This document shows positions 1 through 11,870 of a DNA stretch of 64,000 bases, in pieces (positions within the stretch are counted from its first letter, which is position 1; the number at the start of each line of letters is the position of its first letter). The position numbers and the translations under genes were made by a program. The stretch is from Anniella stebbinsi (taxonomy: Eukaryota; Chordata; Lepidosauria; Squamata; Anniellidae), in the NCBI GenBank assembly GCA_029215795.1, contig JARDYH010000003.1, positions 173,922,382 through 173,986,381 of the forward strand, written 5' to 3'. The notes under the pieces were generated by a model, which had not been told where the DNA came from, did no database searches, and worked only from the letters and a program-made list of their open reading frames with translations.

Positions 1-3000
1 TGGGTTACCTTTTCCTCCTTTGTGTTCTGCCACCATCCCTTTCCCCTAGTGCTTTTCAAACACAATATGAGTCTTGTATCTGTTTGCTTTTTGCTTTGTT
101 ATGTTCAAGGAAGATTCTAGCAGTGTGGTTTCAGCTAGCATGATAATCCTGACAGTGACAGAGTTAGCCATTGCAATAATGCAGTGGTAAGAAGACTAAA
201 AGAGGTGGGGAATAAAGGTGAAACTGCAGCAAATCAGAGTAAAGTGTTGTTTTGAGGAACTTTTCAGGGCTGGATTTTACATAAGGATCACAGAGTTGGC
301 TCATCTATTAGGCAGAGTGAGGTAGTTAGTCACTCCTGAGAGCTGATTTTGGCCTCACCCTCTTCTGTTGACACCAGTACTGAAGCTCATAGAGTCATGA
401 ATTACTGTCTTTTATGTTTTCCAGGATGGTTTTTTCTTTCTAAGAAAATAGTTGTTTCAAACTGGCAAAATACTGTGACTTAGGGAGCAATCCTGTGTGC
501 ATTTAGACAGAACAAATTCTGCTATGCTGGCTGGGGAATGCTGGGAGTTGTAGGATTTTTTTCTGTGAATATAATTGCGCCCTTAGAGGGTATCCAAATA
601 AATGTGCTACAATTTTTCAAGGAATTAATATACCACCACCACCCACCACAAAACACATACACAAATGCATACAGCTGTTATTTTTAAACTCGATGTCATG
701 GAGTGCCAGAATCAGCAGCAATAAACAGGCTTCTCAAAAAACCTTGACAAAGGCAAGACTATTGATATTGGCACATACAGCCTCTTGCCAAGGGTGAAAG
801 ATACTGTATTGCTTTGGTCAGCTTTGTGCTATTATATTTTATCTTAACTTGAAAGCATCTGAACACTAATGACTGTTGTAAACATAATATTTGTTTCTGG
901 AGTGTTGTTGGTCCGACTCAGTAATGTTTTCCTGTATTTTCCAGCTTTTCTTTATGAAAGATGATGTTTTAAAAGGAGAAAGAATGTTTATTATATTTAA
1001 GTTATTTAAATTTTAGAAAACACAATCATTTTTCTCCTTTGGTTGCACAGACTGCTATGCTTTACTGTGCCACGGCAATATACTGGTTAAAGTCCTGAAG
1101 TAAAATAAGGTATTGCTGTGCAGTTTTGAGGAATGGTCAAAGAAGGGAAATTTGAATCTTGGTTCTATTTTTTTTAAGGTTTCTTTCTTTTCTTGGCAAC
1201 CTTGTAAACATAAGGAAATATGAAATTTCCTGTTTCTAAACCTGTGATGCAAATACCAAAATAGAACCCTAAATTCGAAAATGGCAGCCTTGGACTTTAG
1301 TTGCTACCATGTTGCCCCCTCTGGTGCAGCAAACGAACAAATAGCTGCTTAATTGACTCAGCAATTTGTGAAGTCCTTTGCCAGTCACTGGCTTAGAAAG
1401 TTACCAAAGGTTGCTCCTGTTAGGCTTTTGCAAAGGAGATTTGAAGGTCAATGGTTCAAATCTGGTTTATGTCAGGAGATGTTAAGTGTACATGTGTTTT
1501 TCATTCTTTCTACTTTGCCTGTGGAAAAAATAACTGGATTTTAAAAGTTCAGCTTGTAATAGGCTCCTTTAAATGTACATTATGTATGTGCATGTGCAAA
1601 TTCAGATTTTGAATCCGTAGTTTTTGTACATTCAAAAAATTGCAGAACACCCTTGTCAGATTCTGAGAGTATATATGTATTAGATATGCAATCTCTAACT
1701 TCAGTTTCCTGACACATACAGTAAATCAAAGTAAGGATCTGTAGTCCTCTGTTCCCCCACCCCACAAAAAATTGACCAGAAATTTTAGAGATTGAGTCAC
1801 ATAGAAACCTTGTATTGAATATATACACAAACTGATTTTTTGATGTTAACTTTTTAAACCCAACTCCACTGATAATACAAAAGTCTGAGCTTTAGAGTTT
1901 TCAACCATATGGAAAGTTGCAGGTAATACTCTGTCACAAACAATACACGTTCTGCATGCAAGTTCTGCCCACATATAAGGGCATGGGATTCCTGACAACC
2001 CCTGTTTCTAAAATTTAGGAAGCAGGTTGCAATGCTTCCTTCAATTTTTCTGTCTTTGTTTTATTTTACTGCATATAACTTTATTTGTCTAAAAGGATTT
2101 TCATTTGGAAATGTTTGGTTATTGATACAAAAAGACTTATTGGTGATAATATATAGTTACCTTCAACTGTTAGCTTAAAAAATCTGTGTAGCACTTACAT
2201 CTCAGTGCTATACAAAACTGAGCATACAAATTCTCGCTGCAGATTTGCAATCTAAAGTATAGTAAGGAAGAGAAGTGGGAGGAGGATAAAAATGTGGTTA
2301 AGAAGGGAGTTTTAAGTGTTCTAAGCACAGTGGGAAAGGGAGATCTATGAATGCTAGGAAGGGAAGAATTTCATAAAATAGGACTGCATGAAACAAAAGT
2401 TGTAGACATGTGACAGAACAAGAAATCCTTGGTTGAGGTAATAGTAACATTGCATTAGAAAGAGAGAATTGCAGAGGGACACAAAAAAGGGAAGAAAGAC
2501 GAGTAAGTGCAAAAGGAATGTGAACATGTGCAAACAAAAAGCAGGAATTAAAATGGACATCCGGGGGATGCTAGTAGAGAGACAATGACAAAGGTAATAT
2601 GTGGCACAGTAGCATAAACAAGTTGAGTAGTAGAATGGATATAAATGGATGGAATTGTTGACTTTGGAAAATAAAACGAAGTACATTGTACTATTCCAGA
2701 TGGAAGAAGATCTAAGTTTAAAGGCATAATAGTAAACAAAGGATGGCATCTAGAAATATTTGTGAGTACAATCAAAAATGCTGAGCAAGATTACACGACT
2801 GAGTTAAAAGGTTAGATTGTTGCAGAAAGAAAAGACCAAGAAAAAGAAGGAAGTATTACTAGAATATTAGGAGGACAGTTGACAATTTTAGCTCTGTTTC
2901 CTTTATTATATTTCTAGACAAAATAAAATTTAGATTTAGATATATTTAAATTAAGAAAATGAGAAGAAAGCCAGGATGAAACATCAAGACAGGACACAAG

Positions 3001-3110
3001 ATTAGTCAACAAAGCAGAAGGATCTGGAGCAACAAATAGAATTGCATTTGTGGAAAAAATTAATAATTAATCCTAAATGAATAGTAGCCAAAAGAGAAAA
3101 GATAAACATA
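1..3110. other. Gene-free AT-rich intronic sequence
   Basis: No frame here resembles a known protein. A fragment with the motif gggaatgctgggagttgtag near 532-553 is typical of a reptile MITE that recurs elsewhere in the window. Nothing else recognisable. Confidence 0.55.
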
Positions 3111-3207
3111 AAAAAGCAAAGGTCTTAGGACTGACCCCTGGAAGGACACCAGGAGAGAGAGAGAGGAAATATAGAACATGAGTTAGAAACAGAAAATAAA
3201 AAAGAGC
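3111..3207. repeat. Left copy of ~97-bp target-site duplication
   Basis: This segment (key words: aaaagcaaaggtcttag, gaaggacaccagga, then gaacatgagttagaaac) recurs right of the LINE at 5211-5302 and 5810-5861. It ends in gagc exactly where the LINE begins. Confidence 0.85.
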
Positions 3208-5210
3208 TAATCTTTTTGCACATATTAATAAATCTGGACAGCTCCCCTCAGCATGGCTGGAAGCTATAGCGATCCCAATATTAAAAAAAGGTGACAGAGA
3301 GGATCCATCAAACTGTAGGCCCATTAGTTTACTGTCAGACGTGGGGAAGTTGTATGCCAGTTACTTAAACTCGAAGCTCATCACTTGGATAGAGGAGGAA
3401 AACATCCTGGGGAATGAACAGGTAGGTTTCAGGAAGGGCAGATCAACTCTCGACCATTGTCTAGTCTTAAACCATCCAGCAGAAAAATATATGAACTCTT
3501 ATGGAAATGGGTTATTTGTCGCTTTCATAGACCTTAAATCTGCCTTTGACACAATATCAAGAGAAAGACTATGGACTAAGTTACAACATTCCGCCATAGA
3601 TAAAAGATAGTTGCATCTTATTAAATGCTTATACTAATGCACCACACTACGAGTAAGGTGTGGTTTGGAGGGCAATCTGACAAAACCTATTTTAGCCAGC
3701 AAGTGGGTTCGACAGGGTTGTATATTAGCCCCCACCTTGTTCAACCTCTGTCTATATGATTTGATGGGGAATTGTTTAGCTTCTGATTTTCACACACCAA
3801 AACTGGCAAGGACCAAAGTCTCTTTATTGTTGTATGCAGATGACGCTGTTCTAATGTCATTGTCCAAAATAGGCCTAAAATGCTTACTTTGAATTTTTAT
3901 GACTTATGGTAAGGACAATCTACTGACAGTCCTTTTCAGTAAAACAAAAATTATGGTATTTTCTAGTCGTAGAGCAATAAATAACAGGTTAATAGAGGGA
4001 CAGCACATAGAGCAAGTCAAGAAGTTCAAATATCTGGGTATTGTATTTTCTTCTACACTCTCCTGGGCTACCCATAGGGAGTTTGCAGTCCAGGCTGCCC
4101 AGAATATTAGTAAGGCAGTACTTCAGTTCTTTTATACTAAAGGGGGACAATTAATTCCTGCTGCCTTACAAACATTTAAAGCCAAAATTCTGGCCCGGTT
4201 GTATGCTATTCTGATATGGATTCAGGGATTCAATCCAACTGTTGAGAATGTTCTTTCAAACTTTTGCATTCACTTTTTGGAATGCCAAGGTGTGTGCAAT
4301 CTGCTGGACTACGCCTGGAGGCTGGCTTTGCATGTATAGAATGCAGGGCTTGGTCCCTTGCCTTTTGATATTGGCTAAAGGTTGTATATGCCGATTCATC
4401 CCAAGGCTATCTTTACCTTTTGCAAAGGGATGTTTTTACCAGTTCATGGTCCAAAGGTTTTATGTCAAACTGCGTTTATTAGGTCTATCTATGGAGTTTC
4501 TCCACACACAAGATTATCCTGTGGCAAAATCTATTGTAGAACAAAGGATTAAGGACATCGATTTTCAATATGAAATGACAAACGCATGTAGATTCTGCTC
4601 TCCAATACATTCTGGTCTCATTTTTGTATTTCCTAGACATGCCAGATATCTGGACTATTTTACTATTCCCAAGTACTGCCAGGTTTTTTCTAGGGCTAGA
4701 ACTGCCTTCCTTCTGCAGTATTGGAAGGATGCTATCAGGGTATCCCATATGAGGACTGCTCGTGCCCCTGTGGTGATGAAACAGTTGAATCTTAGGGCAT
4801 GTTTTTTTTTTAATGTAGCCTCCACAGGGAGGAGCGAAACAGATTTCTGGGCCTTTTTATGAGAAAATGCCCTGGAAAGACACCCAGACAGTATTTGGAA
4901 TACTTTCTGGCAAGTACAAACAAGTTAACAACAGAATCAGTGGCTAAGTTCCTCTTCTCCGTACAAAGGCCTTGTAAAACAATTTTTTCACCCGAGTTGT
5001 AACTTTTACTCCAAGTTGTTATTATTAATTTTTAGTATCAGGTGTTTTAACTATATTCAAATATTTTAAATATGTGTACTTTTAAACCATTTTAGCTTGT
5101 TGTATAATGAATTTAATGACTGTGTTTTTATGGTTCTAACAATGACTGCCATTGTTTTTATTGGATCTGTGGCCACATAATAAAATGATTCATTGATTGA
5201 GTGATTGATT
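3208..5210 (+). mobile_element. 5'-truncated non-LTR retrotransposon (LINE), family unassigned
   Basis: The element encodes a broken reverse transcriptase. From about 3230 the plus strand reads LPSAWLEAIAIPILKKGD and RPISLLSDVGK (RT N-terminal motifs), then GFRKGRSTLDHC, then FIDLKSAFDT (catalytic Asp of the first active-site motif), and LLLYADDAVL at about 3822-3851 (YADD active site). After that comes the thumb-like KKFKYLGIVFS. In-frame stops and frame changes occur near 3608, 3890 and 4337-4340. The 3' end carries an ATTGATTGATTG-type tail at about 5190-5212. The 5' endonuclease region is absent, so the copy is truncated and dead. Direct repeats flank it on both sides. The related fragment at 8562-9160 has a C-terminal Cys/His segment. 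I could not assign it firmly to a Repbase clade; it is not the L2 type seen at 45.8 kb. Confidence 0.9.
3341..4339 (+). pseudogene. LINE reverse transcriptase remnant (three broken frames)
   Basis: Three consecutive frames (3341-3610, 3665-3892, 3899-4339) together cover RT from the fingers to the thumb. The YADD box is intact, so the catalytic Asp pair is preserved, but the frame is broken by stops and small indels. The downstream frame 4242-4862 contains NACRFCSPIHSG, a decayed version of the C-terminal Cys-rich segment. No functional protein can be made from it. Confidence 0.88.
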
Positions 5211-5252
5211 GAAAAGCAAAGGTCTTAGAAGTGACCCTTGGAAGGACACCAG

Positions 5253-5255
<3 letters not shown>

Positions 5256-5301
<46 letters not shown>
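5256..5301. repeat. (GA)n microsatellite
   Basis: Uninterrupted GA dinucleotides, expanded relative to the short GA run in the left copy of the duplication (about 3151-3165). Confidence 0.97.
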
Positions 5302-5302
<1 letters not shown>

Positions 5303-5305
<3 letters not shown>

Positions 5306-5809
5306 TCAGTTCAGATGACATATTAAGCAATGGAGGGGTAAATAATGTACTGACTGTGTGTTAGGCAGGGGGAGCTCCACAAACTACACACTGCAGCCGG
5401 CGCTGCTCAGAACTGGCAAACGCCCCAGCTGCTATGAACTTGCGGTGGCCATTTGGGTAGCAGCCTCTCCTCCGTGTGTCCCCCAGCCGAATCCCAGCAT
5501 GCACCGTGAGTTCTGCCGGCTGCATATAGCGGCTGGGTTTTTTTGGCTACTCTAGGCAGCAGAACTCTATTCCGAAACGGAATAGTCCACGGAGAGAGGG
5601 GGGCTGAATTCAGACGACACTTTAAACAACAGGGCTTCGGGCTAAACAACGTGCAAGCCCGTTGTTTCGCTCCGTTGTTTAAAGTGCCTGATTAACGTAC
5701 TGTCAGTTGTGTGTGTGTTGTGTGCTGCCCTCCAGATGACACAATAAGCAACACAACTGACGATTGTTCCCCCCTCCTCCATTGCCTAATGTGTCGTCCG
5801 AACTGAGTC
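5303..5809. mobile_element. MITE with ~36-bp terminal inverted repeats
   Basis: The left end ggctcagttcagatgacat pairs with the right end gtgtcgtccgaactgagtc, and the pairing extends inward through caatggagggg. It sits inside a GA tract. Within it a second, shorter foldback occurs at about 5603-5690 (ttcagacgacactttaaac against gttgtttaaagtg). No coding capacity. The motif ttcaga(c/t)gacac recurs in MITEs at 10283, 12058, 26184 and 57970, so they form a related group. Confidence 0.75.
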
Positions 5810-5861
5810 AGAGAGAGAGGAAATAAAGAACATGAGCTAGAAACAGAAAATAAAAAAGAGC

Positions 5862-6760
5862 AACCAAATAAATTCAAAAGTAATCTGTATAAAACATTGC
5901 TGTGAAAATTAACAGAAGATAAAATAAATAAAATAAAATGATCACTACTGTCGGTTATACATCGCTAGTGATAAGAGTCAAAGCAGATTTAGAGGAGTGA
6001 TGGGCAGAGAAACCTGACTGGAACAGATCAACTAATGAGTTATCAGCAAAGAAAGACAGGGAAGTTGTTCTAGAATTTCAGAAATAAAGTGAGTAAATAG
6101 AGAGTGAAACTTGCAAAGGCCAAAAAAGTCCAGCAAAGGGATTTTTCTTCCCCTCCCCCTAGAGAAGATAGAACAAAAGCTGGTTTGAAGGATGCAGAAG
6201 ATGATGAACAGTGTCTTGAGTTGAAGAATGAGTAGGATTAAAAAAAAACAGGTCACCAGATCACCTTGCTGGAAGGCCTCTTTGAGAAAAGAGTCTAGGG
6301 ATGGGTGGTGAATTATATGAAGATTCTACATAAACCCATTCAAAGTAGGTAGTGAGGAATTTTAAAAATAAGTAGACTATTTTAGTCTTTTCTAATATTG
6401 TATATTTTTACATCTTGCTTTCTGATTTACAGTATTCCATGAGGGATTGAATTATGCAGCAGAGTTGGGGCAGAGGGCATGGTCAAAATGTAATCAATTG
6501 TTTCATTACTGGGAAGGGGGAGTTGATAGGCCAGTTGATAGAGGGACAGACAGATTATCTCCTGTCTCCTGGTCCTTCTCCCATTCAGAATTAACCAGTT
6601 TACTCCTTCAACAAACCATTGAATCTGCCTATGTCATTGCTAAATGCCAAATCAGTATATAAGAAATCATCTTATCTTCCAGGATTTGATCTTGGATGAG
6701 GATATTGACGTGGCTTGTATGAAGAGTTGGAAAGACGAGATAGGTGCAGTCAGCTTGACT
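5862..6760. other. Gene-free stretch
   Basis: AT-rich, no recognisable repeat or gene apart from short purine-rich runs. Confidence 0.5.
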
Positions 6761-7120
6761 AAGGCCCCCTCTACAAGAATTCGGTTTGGTGCCTGGTTGT
6801 CCGATTATGCGCATCTTCTCGCAATCACTGTTATGATAATGACTGTAGGCGGGAAGCGGTTAAGCGCTTAACTGGTGGCCGACTGGTTGTTTGAAACGCG
6901 CTTTAAAGTGGCTGAAATGCGGGGAATCGCTTGTTTACATGGTCAAAATGCGCTTTAACGGCCGCAGAGCAGGAAAACTCGCTATTTAACGCGCATTCGG
7001 TAATGCGCATAATCGGAGAGAAAACGCGCCTCTACCCCCGATTTGCGCTCTGCTCTTGTAGAGGTAAAATTTTTAATGAGACTTGAAAGAGCTTTAAACC
7101 TCTCGTGTAGAGGCACCCCC
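6761..7120. mobile_element. CpG-rich non-autonomous DNA transposon fragment
   Basis: The left end aaggccccctctacaag roughly mirrors the right end tcgtgtagaggcaccccc. The inside is unusually CpG-rich for this intron (many gcg and cgc words, including aacgcgctttaa-type repeats). No frame of interest. Class uncertain; could be a hAT-like MITE. Confidence 0.45.
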
Positions 7121-7139
7121 AGCTGTATTCTCCTCTGTC

Positions 7140-7600
7140 CTTGGTGCAGCAGCTACACAGGGCCAAAGTAAACATGCTCTTCATTGCACATAGTACAGCT
7201 ATACATGATAACTTCCTTTACTTTTGTGTATGCATGAGTGGCCCCAATTTGGATTGGAACCACAGCACTCTGGGAGAGGGGAGTTAAACCTTCCCCCTAC
7301 TCATTTTTCCTGAAATTATACTCATCCCTATCGGGAAGGGGATTAAAATAAGGGAAAACAGTGTCTATTGACTCGAATAGAGATATTCTCTCTGTCTCTC
7401 TCTCTGTCTCTCTCTTTTAACCCTCCTTCTCCCCTCCCCTGGTGGAATTCCAGAGGTGAAATAGTGGGTGAAGGTTTAACCTCTGCTCCTGGAGCAACAT
7501 GGTCCCAGTCCAAATTAGAGTTGTGTGAGTTTACATGCGAGTGAAGAAAGCTATGCATAATTTAAAAAATGTTTACTTTGGTCCCCAGCCTTATGACAGG
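7140..7600. repeat. Imperfect foldback element
   Basis: The left half (ccaaagtaaacatgc, ccaatttggattggaacca, gagttaaaccttcccc) reappears as reverse complement in the right half (ggtttaacctctgct, tggtcccagtccaaatt, aaatgtttactttgg). This is a long, diverged inverted repeat with a pyrimidine-rich centre (TC run near 7387-7415). Confidence 0.5.
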
Positions 7601-8094
7601 GGAGTTGAGATGTCTTTAATTAAAGAGAAGTTACCTTGCTATGGTGCAGTGCCCCTAGAGTGGTTGTGGAGTACTGCCACATACCACTGTGATTTTTTGT
7701 AGCACGTACAGATCCATCCACTCCCTTTTGATCCAGCTTGATTGCCACTTTGGGTACCGTACACTCAGAGCCACCAGGTTGCATTTATTTAGGTTTCAGT
7801 TCTTGCAGCCTGAAGATATGGCCAGAGCTCTTGCAGAGGTGCGGCCTAACAGATTGCAAATCTCCATGCTTTGGAAGGGATAGCATTTGTGTATGTGTAT
7901 CCCCAGCCCCCCTCTGTTCTATCTACACCAATGAACATCGCAATTTATTTAAACATTCTATTAAAATAATTATAATTTTTAAAATTGCACTGCATTTTGA
8001 TTATTTTGGACACTATTGCACAATTTACAATCAACATTTTTTTAAAAAAAAATAGGCTAAAAAGTGTTTTAGTACTAATTAAACAGTTGGTGGA

Positions 8095-8560
8095 ATAACT
8101 TTTTAAATTTTTGCCCCGCCATTCACACACATTTCCAGTGTGTTTTACAAAGTTCCAGAATAAAACACACAATTAAAATATACAGTCACAAGTTAAAAAT
8201 AGCATGGGCAGCATGAAGCAGACTAAACTGTCTAGGGAAATAAAAAAGCTTGCACCTGGCACTGAAATGACATCTGTGTATGCACCAAGTGATCCTCTCT
8301 GTAGGAAACATTCTAAAAGCAGGTCAGCACCGCCACTGAGAAGGCCCTTTCTCTAACAGCCACCTGAGACACCTTGAATGACACAGGAACTTGAAAGAGG
8401 CATCTCCTGAAGATCTTAACTTCTGGATAGGTGCATGCAATAACAGTCCTTCAGATACCCTGGTCCCAAACCATTAAAGGTTTTGATTTTCAAAACCAGC
8501 ACTTTGAATTGGGCCCAGAAACAGTACAAGAGCCAGTGCAGTTAAAAGAGCACTAGAATA
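8095..8560 (-). mobile_element. L2-type LINE 3' region, antisense
   Basis: Read on the minus strand this is the 3' part of the L2 family common in this window: the plus strand shows ccctggtcccaaaccat and cagcactttgaattgggccc. It continues at about 9165-9262 after an inserted LINE fragment. Confidence 0.7.
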
Positions 8561-8561
8561 A

Positions 8562-9160
8562 TCTCTATAGAGCAAAAACATTTGGTACAATAAAACAATA
8601 GTACAGATAAAATAGTCAAAATTTAAAAACATTCCTTCTGTTTAGCCCTATAAGATTTGACAGTGGTATGGTTTAGAAAGGCTGTTCTTATCTTTCTTGC
8701 AGCTAGCGCAATTAAGGCTATCCTATAGCTGATGGATGTATCCACATCATCCAACCACCATCTGATTTTAGCTTCGTCTGTATGGCCTTCTAAGGTGGTC
8801 TGAAAAGGGAGAATAAATTTAGCCCTGGGCGAATTGTATAATGAACAATATAAGATATAATGTAGAAGATCTTCAATATGTCCTGATTCGCATATGCAAA
8901 AACGCTCTTCTACAGGTCTATTGGAAAATCTTCCAGCCAGATACACCCTGGGCATCATTTGAAATCTGAGCTGGGTAAAAGCATGCCTAACAGGGGAAAA
9001 TGTTAATTCTCGCAAATGAATAGCCCTTTTATGATCTGTTTTAATTTTGGTATACCAAGTAGCAAGTTTGCAGTTTTTTTATATATTCAGAATCTCTTTT
9101 GGCATCTTCACCAAAGACAATACTTCGAGTATGGCGCACTGGCATAATATGATAATAATG
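8562..9160 (-). mobile_element. LINE 3' end fragment, same type as the 3.2-kb element
   Basis: The minus-strand frame 8623-9015 (130 codons) contains FCICESGHIEDLLHYILYC, a C-terminal Cys/His box, followed by a helical tail (IALIALAARKIRTAF). The corresponding segment of the 3.2-kb LINE is decayed. It is 5'-truncated and inserted into an antisense L2, whose sequence picks up again at about 9165. No RT core remains. Confidence 0.7.
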
Positions 9161-9164
9161 TGTT

Positions 9165-9262
9165 GTCGCAGTAATCCAGTTGCTGGATTTTGGACAAACT
9201 GCAATTCCTAACCAACAAAGGCACTTATGTATGGCATGTTACAACAGTCTAAACCTTTTTTT
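9165..9262 (-). mobile_element. Continuation of interrupted antisense L2
   Basis: The words ggattttggacaaactgca, aaaggcac and caacagtctaaacc match, in order, the antisense L2 text seen undisturbed at 20540-20620. Confidence 0.55.
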
Positions 9263-9360
9263 AAAATCAGTTTTTGAATTTGCGAAGTGGTAATGTTTTG
9301 ATAGAGGGGGAGTGGTGAAAAGGCAATATAAAACAAATTGATTTTTTAAATAAATTAAAT

Positions 9361-9467
9361 CCAGCTTTTCCCTACAACCCCCATGCCCCAGCCAGAATGG
9401 CCAATGGTCAGAAAATATGGTAGTTGTGATCCAAAAAATCTGGAGGGCACCTGGTTGGGGAAGGCTA
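9361..9467. repeat. Short palindromic MITE (gggcacctggttggggaaggct family)
   Basis: The centre reads agccagaatggccaatggtc and the right end ctggagggcacctggttggg. Related copies or half-copies lie at 12500, 13021, 19000, 37190, 62840, 63362 and 63880. Confidence 0.65.
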
Positions 9468-10282
9468 AAATAAGTTGATAAAATGGTGCTGACTGGGAAA
9501 TTAATAGTGAATTTTTGTCAAAGTGTAGGTGAGGAGAGCAACAATTTGATGGTGATATCATGTAAATGCCTCATAATAAGCAAGACAATGGAGCACGGCA
9601 ACCCACGGCAAATGCTTGTTGTGGAAGTGTAGATAATGGAAAAGACTCAAATAAAATTTCAGTGGACATAGATCACTGTGGATCTGTGCACTGCTGACTG
9701 AAAGAAATAACTGAAGGGGATCCAGTTTTAAATGTTTTCCCAATTCTATACAGGATATTAGTAAAGCTCAGAAGCAGGAATTTAGCTCTGTCTGTGCCTC
9801 TCTCCCTTTCCTAGTACTGCATTGACATTTGGCAAGGGAAAGAGAACAGTCAGTTCTCCGGAAGCAGCTCTGCCAGAGAAAAGGGAGACAAGCCAAGGAC
9901 ACAGACTATTCTGAATCCTTACCCTTCCTAGAAAATGCTTCTGATTGTAGTCAATTTCCCTATTAGCTCTATTGTCCAGTATCCCTCCTTCAGCAGTGTG
10001 GGGCTGCTGTCACAGACGGCAGATGCTAGGCTGCAAAGCAGTGAGAAGGTGTTAGTGAATAGGTAATGTATGACATAAGGCTTGACCTAAGCTAGCCTGC
10101 TGCTCTCAGGTGCAGTAGAGGACGTTGCCAGCCAGTGGTTTAAGTAAGATTCAGCTGCCTGGTTGACTTCTGTACTTGAAATGGCACCTTGTCCTACAGC
10201 AAAAAAAGTCAGGCAGCAAAAAATCTTATGCCAGTCCTGTAGTATGCATGTCCCAGTGCCACCTAACACTTGTATTCTCGGA

Positions 10283-11140
10283 TTGAATTCAGACGACATG
10301 ATAACCAGCAGTGGATTAAATAGTTAACAGTAGGGCTGTGAACAGATTCAGATCCAAACTGGATTAGGAAAGGTCCAGATCGTTCCTGATTGATCCGGAG
10401 ATCCAGGGCCCATTGGCATTCCAGGTTCCTGGGTGCTGTCTGCACAGCCGGCACCCAGGGATGCCAGGCCACTGGTGAGCCCACCCAGCGCGATGTCGCT
10501 CTACTGGTTCTCAGTAGAGTGGAAGCAGCAGCGGCGGGCGGCGGCAGCAACGAGGAGGCAGCAGGTAAGCAGGGAGAGTTGGGGGAGGGCAGTGAGTCCT
10601 TTTCCCCATAGACTTGCAAATCTATGGGGAAAAGGAGGGTCTCCGGATCTTGATCTGGAGACCTGAATCCGGCTCCAGACTGGATCGGGGGAGGTCTGGA
10701 TCGGATCGGGCCTGATCCGCATCGCGGGGGCTGTTCACAGCCCTAGTTAACTGGTTTAAATAGTCAAGGGTTGGTTATTGTGTCTCTCAGGACTTTTTCA
10801 CACCACGGTTGGTTATTCGGCTGAAATGACCAACACATTACAGAGTTGATTATTTGAACAACTGTTGGTTATTGTGTCTTGGCCACAGTTGATTATTTTG
10901 ATGCACACAGTTGGTGATTTTCGGCAACTACAGAATGGCTGATGGGTTCCCAGCAGAAAGACTGAAGGGGGGGGGAGAGGGGAATGTGTTAATCAAACAC
11001 ACCATTGACTAATAGTCAGCTCGACGCTGGCTTTAATACACACCATGATTATAATCATGTTGTGGGGGGAGTAGCCCTTCAATAATCAACCGTGGAGTTG
11101 ACTATTAACCCACCATTGACTATTGTGTTGTCCAGTCTCT
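10283..11140. mobile_element. Outer MITE-like element, interrupted by a nested hAT-like MITE
   Basis: Starts with gaattcagacgacatgataacc and ends with ccattgactattgtgttgtcc. Between them are several ggttggttatt and gttgattatt repeats, in both orientations. The segment 10331-10745 is a separate insertion. Confidence 0.5.
10331..10745. mobile_element. hAT-like MITE with 8-bp target duplication
   Basis: Terminal inverted repeats are tagggctgtgaaca and tgttcacagcccta. Flanking 8-mers are gttaacag (10323-10330) and gttaactg (10746-10753), matching at 7 of 8 positions; 8-bp duplications are typical of the hAT superfamily. The inside is GC-rich with an inner hairpin (ccttttccccatagac against atctatggggaaaagg, about 10599-10637) and gatccg/cggatc repeats. 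No transposase. Confidence 0.8.
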
Positions 11141-11449
11141 GCCTCTGTCATTGCCCCAGCATAGTGTATCTTCTAAATCATGGTTCTGCTCACTATCCCT
11201 AACCGCATTCCAATTTTCTCCAGAATGGAAAAAGGATATTGAGCAGGATAAAGTTGCATATGTGGAATGAAACTTTTTCTGAGCGCAGGGTCTGATTTTT
11301 GGAATTGGATGTGTACGTAGTATTGAAGTGCAACTACAATATATATATATTTTATTAAGAAAAAAAATTTTGAAGAAAAAATGGTTAAGATTAATGTCTA
11401 AGAAACTCACTTCAGGTGTTGCATAACAATATATGTTGTATCTTTTGAG

Positions 11450-11870
11450 ATGTCCTTGAAAGTGTATGTGGAGCTGGCCTTCAGATTTGAAAAAGAATTA
11501 TGCCTTGAAATGCCTTACCCCGCATCCAGCTTGCTTGCTGCTGTGGGTTTTGCAGCCCCAGTGGGCAGAAAAGGGTTATGGAAAAGGGTTACCTGTGAGT
11601 CTACCCCACCCAGTGTTTTGCAGCTCAGAAAGGGTGACATGGGAAGGCCTCCTTTCCCCAAATGGGGTAGTCCTGGGGGTGGAGTTCTTACAGACGCCAC
11701 TCAGCAGGCATTGAACATTTTGCCTGATATGACACCTAGGTAGTGGCTGGCGTAGATTAGGGCTCACCCAAGTTTCCCTTTGAGATTTTCAATAAATGTG
11801 GCCCAATTTTCATACCATATACACTTGTCTCGTCTCTTTATTTCTCCCCCTCCTTTCACCTGCAACATCC
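11450..11870 (+). mobile_element. Ngaro-like terminal (3') region, diverged solo fragment
   Basis: Compared with the minus strand of 41815-42980, the same order of blocks appears: a paired C/G run around ccccaaatggggtag, then tcctgggggtggag, then aataaatgtggccca, then cttgtctcgtctctttattt. This matches the 3' terminal repeat of the Ngaro-type element. No coding sequence is attached. Similarity was judged by eye. Confidence 0.55.

Larger units (their letters stand above)
5211..5861. repeat. Right copy of target-site duplication, split by GA tract and MITE
   Basis: The repeat of 3111-3207 resumes right after the LINE tail (aaaagcaaaggtcttag at 5213). It runs into an expanded GA tract, is interrupted by a MITE, and continues at about 5810 to 5861 (gaacatgagctagaaac, then aaaaaagagc). 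The order LINE first, MITE later follows from this nesting. Confidence 0.82.

Noticed and set aside
2298..2775. Minus-strand frames up to 131 codons in the first 3 kb
   Set aside because: Hydrophobic, low-complexity translations of A/G-rich intron without domain features or codon bias.
5256..5301. GA tract as a possible regulatory GAGA-factor site
   Set aside because: It is an expanded microsatellite inside a target duplication; nothing indicates regulation.
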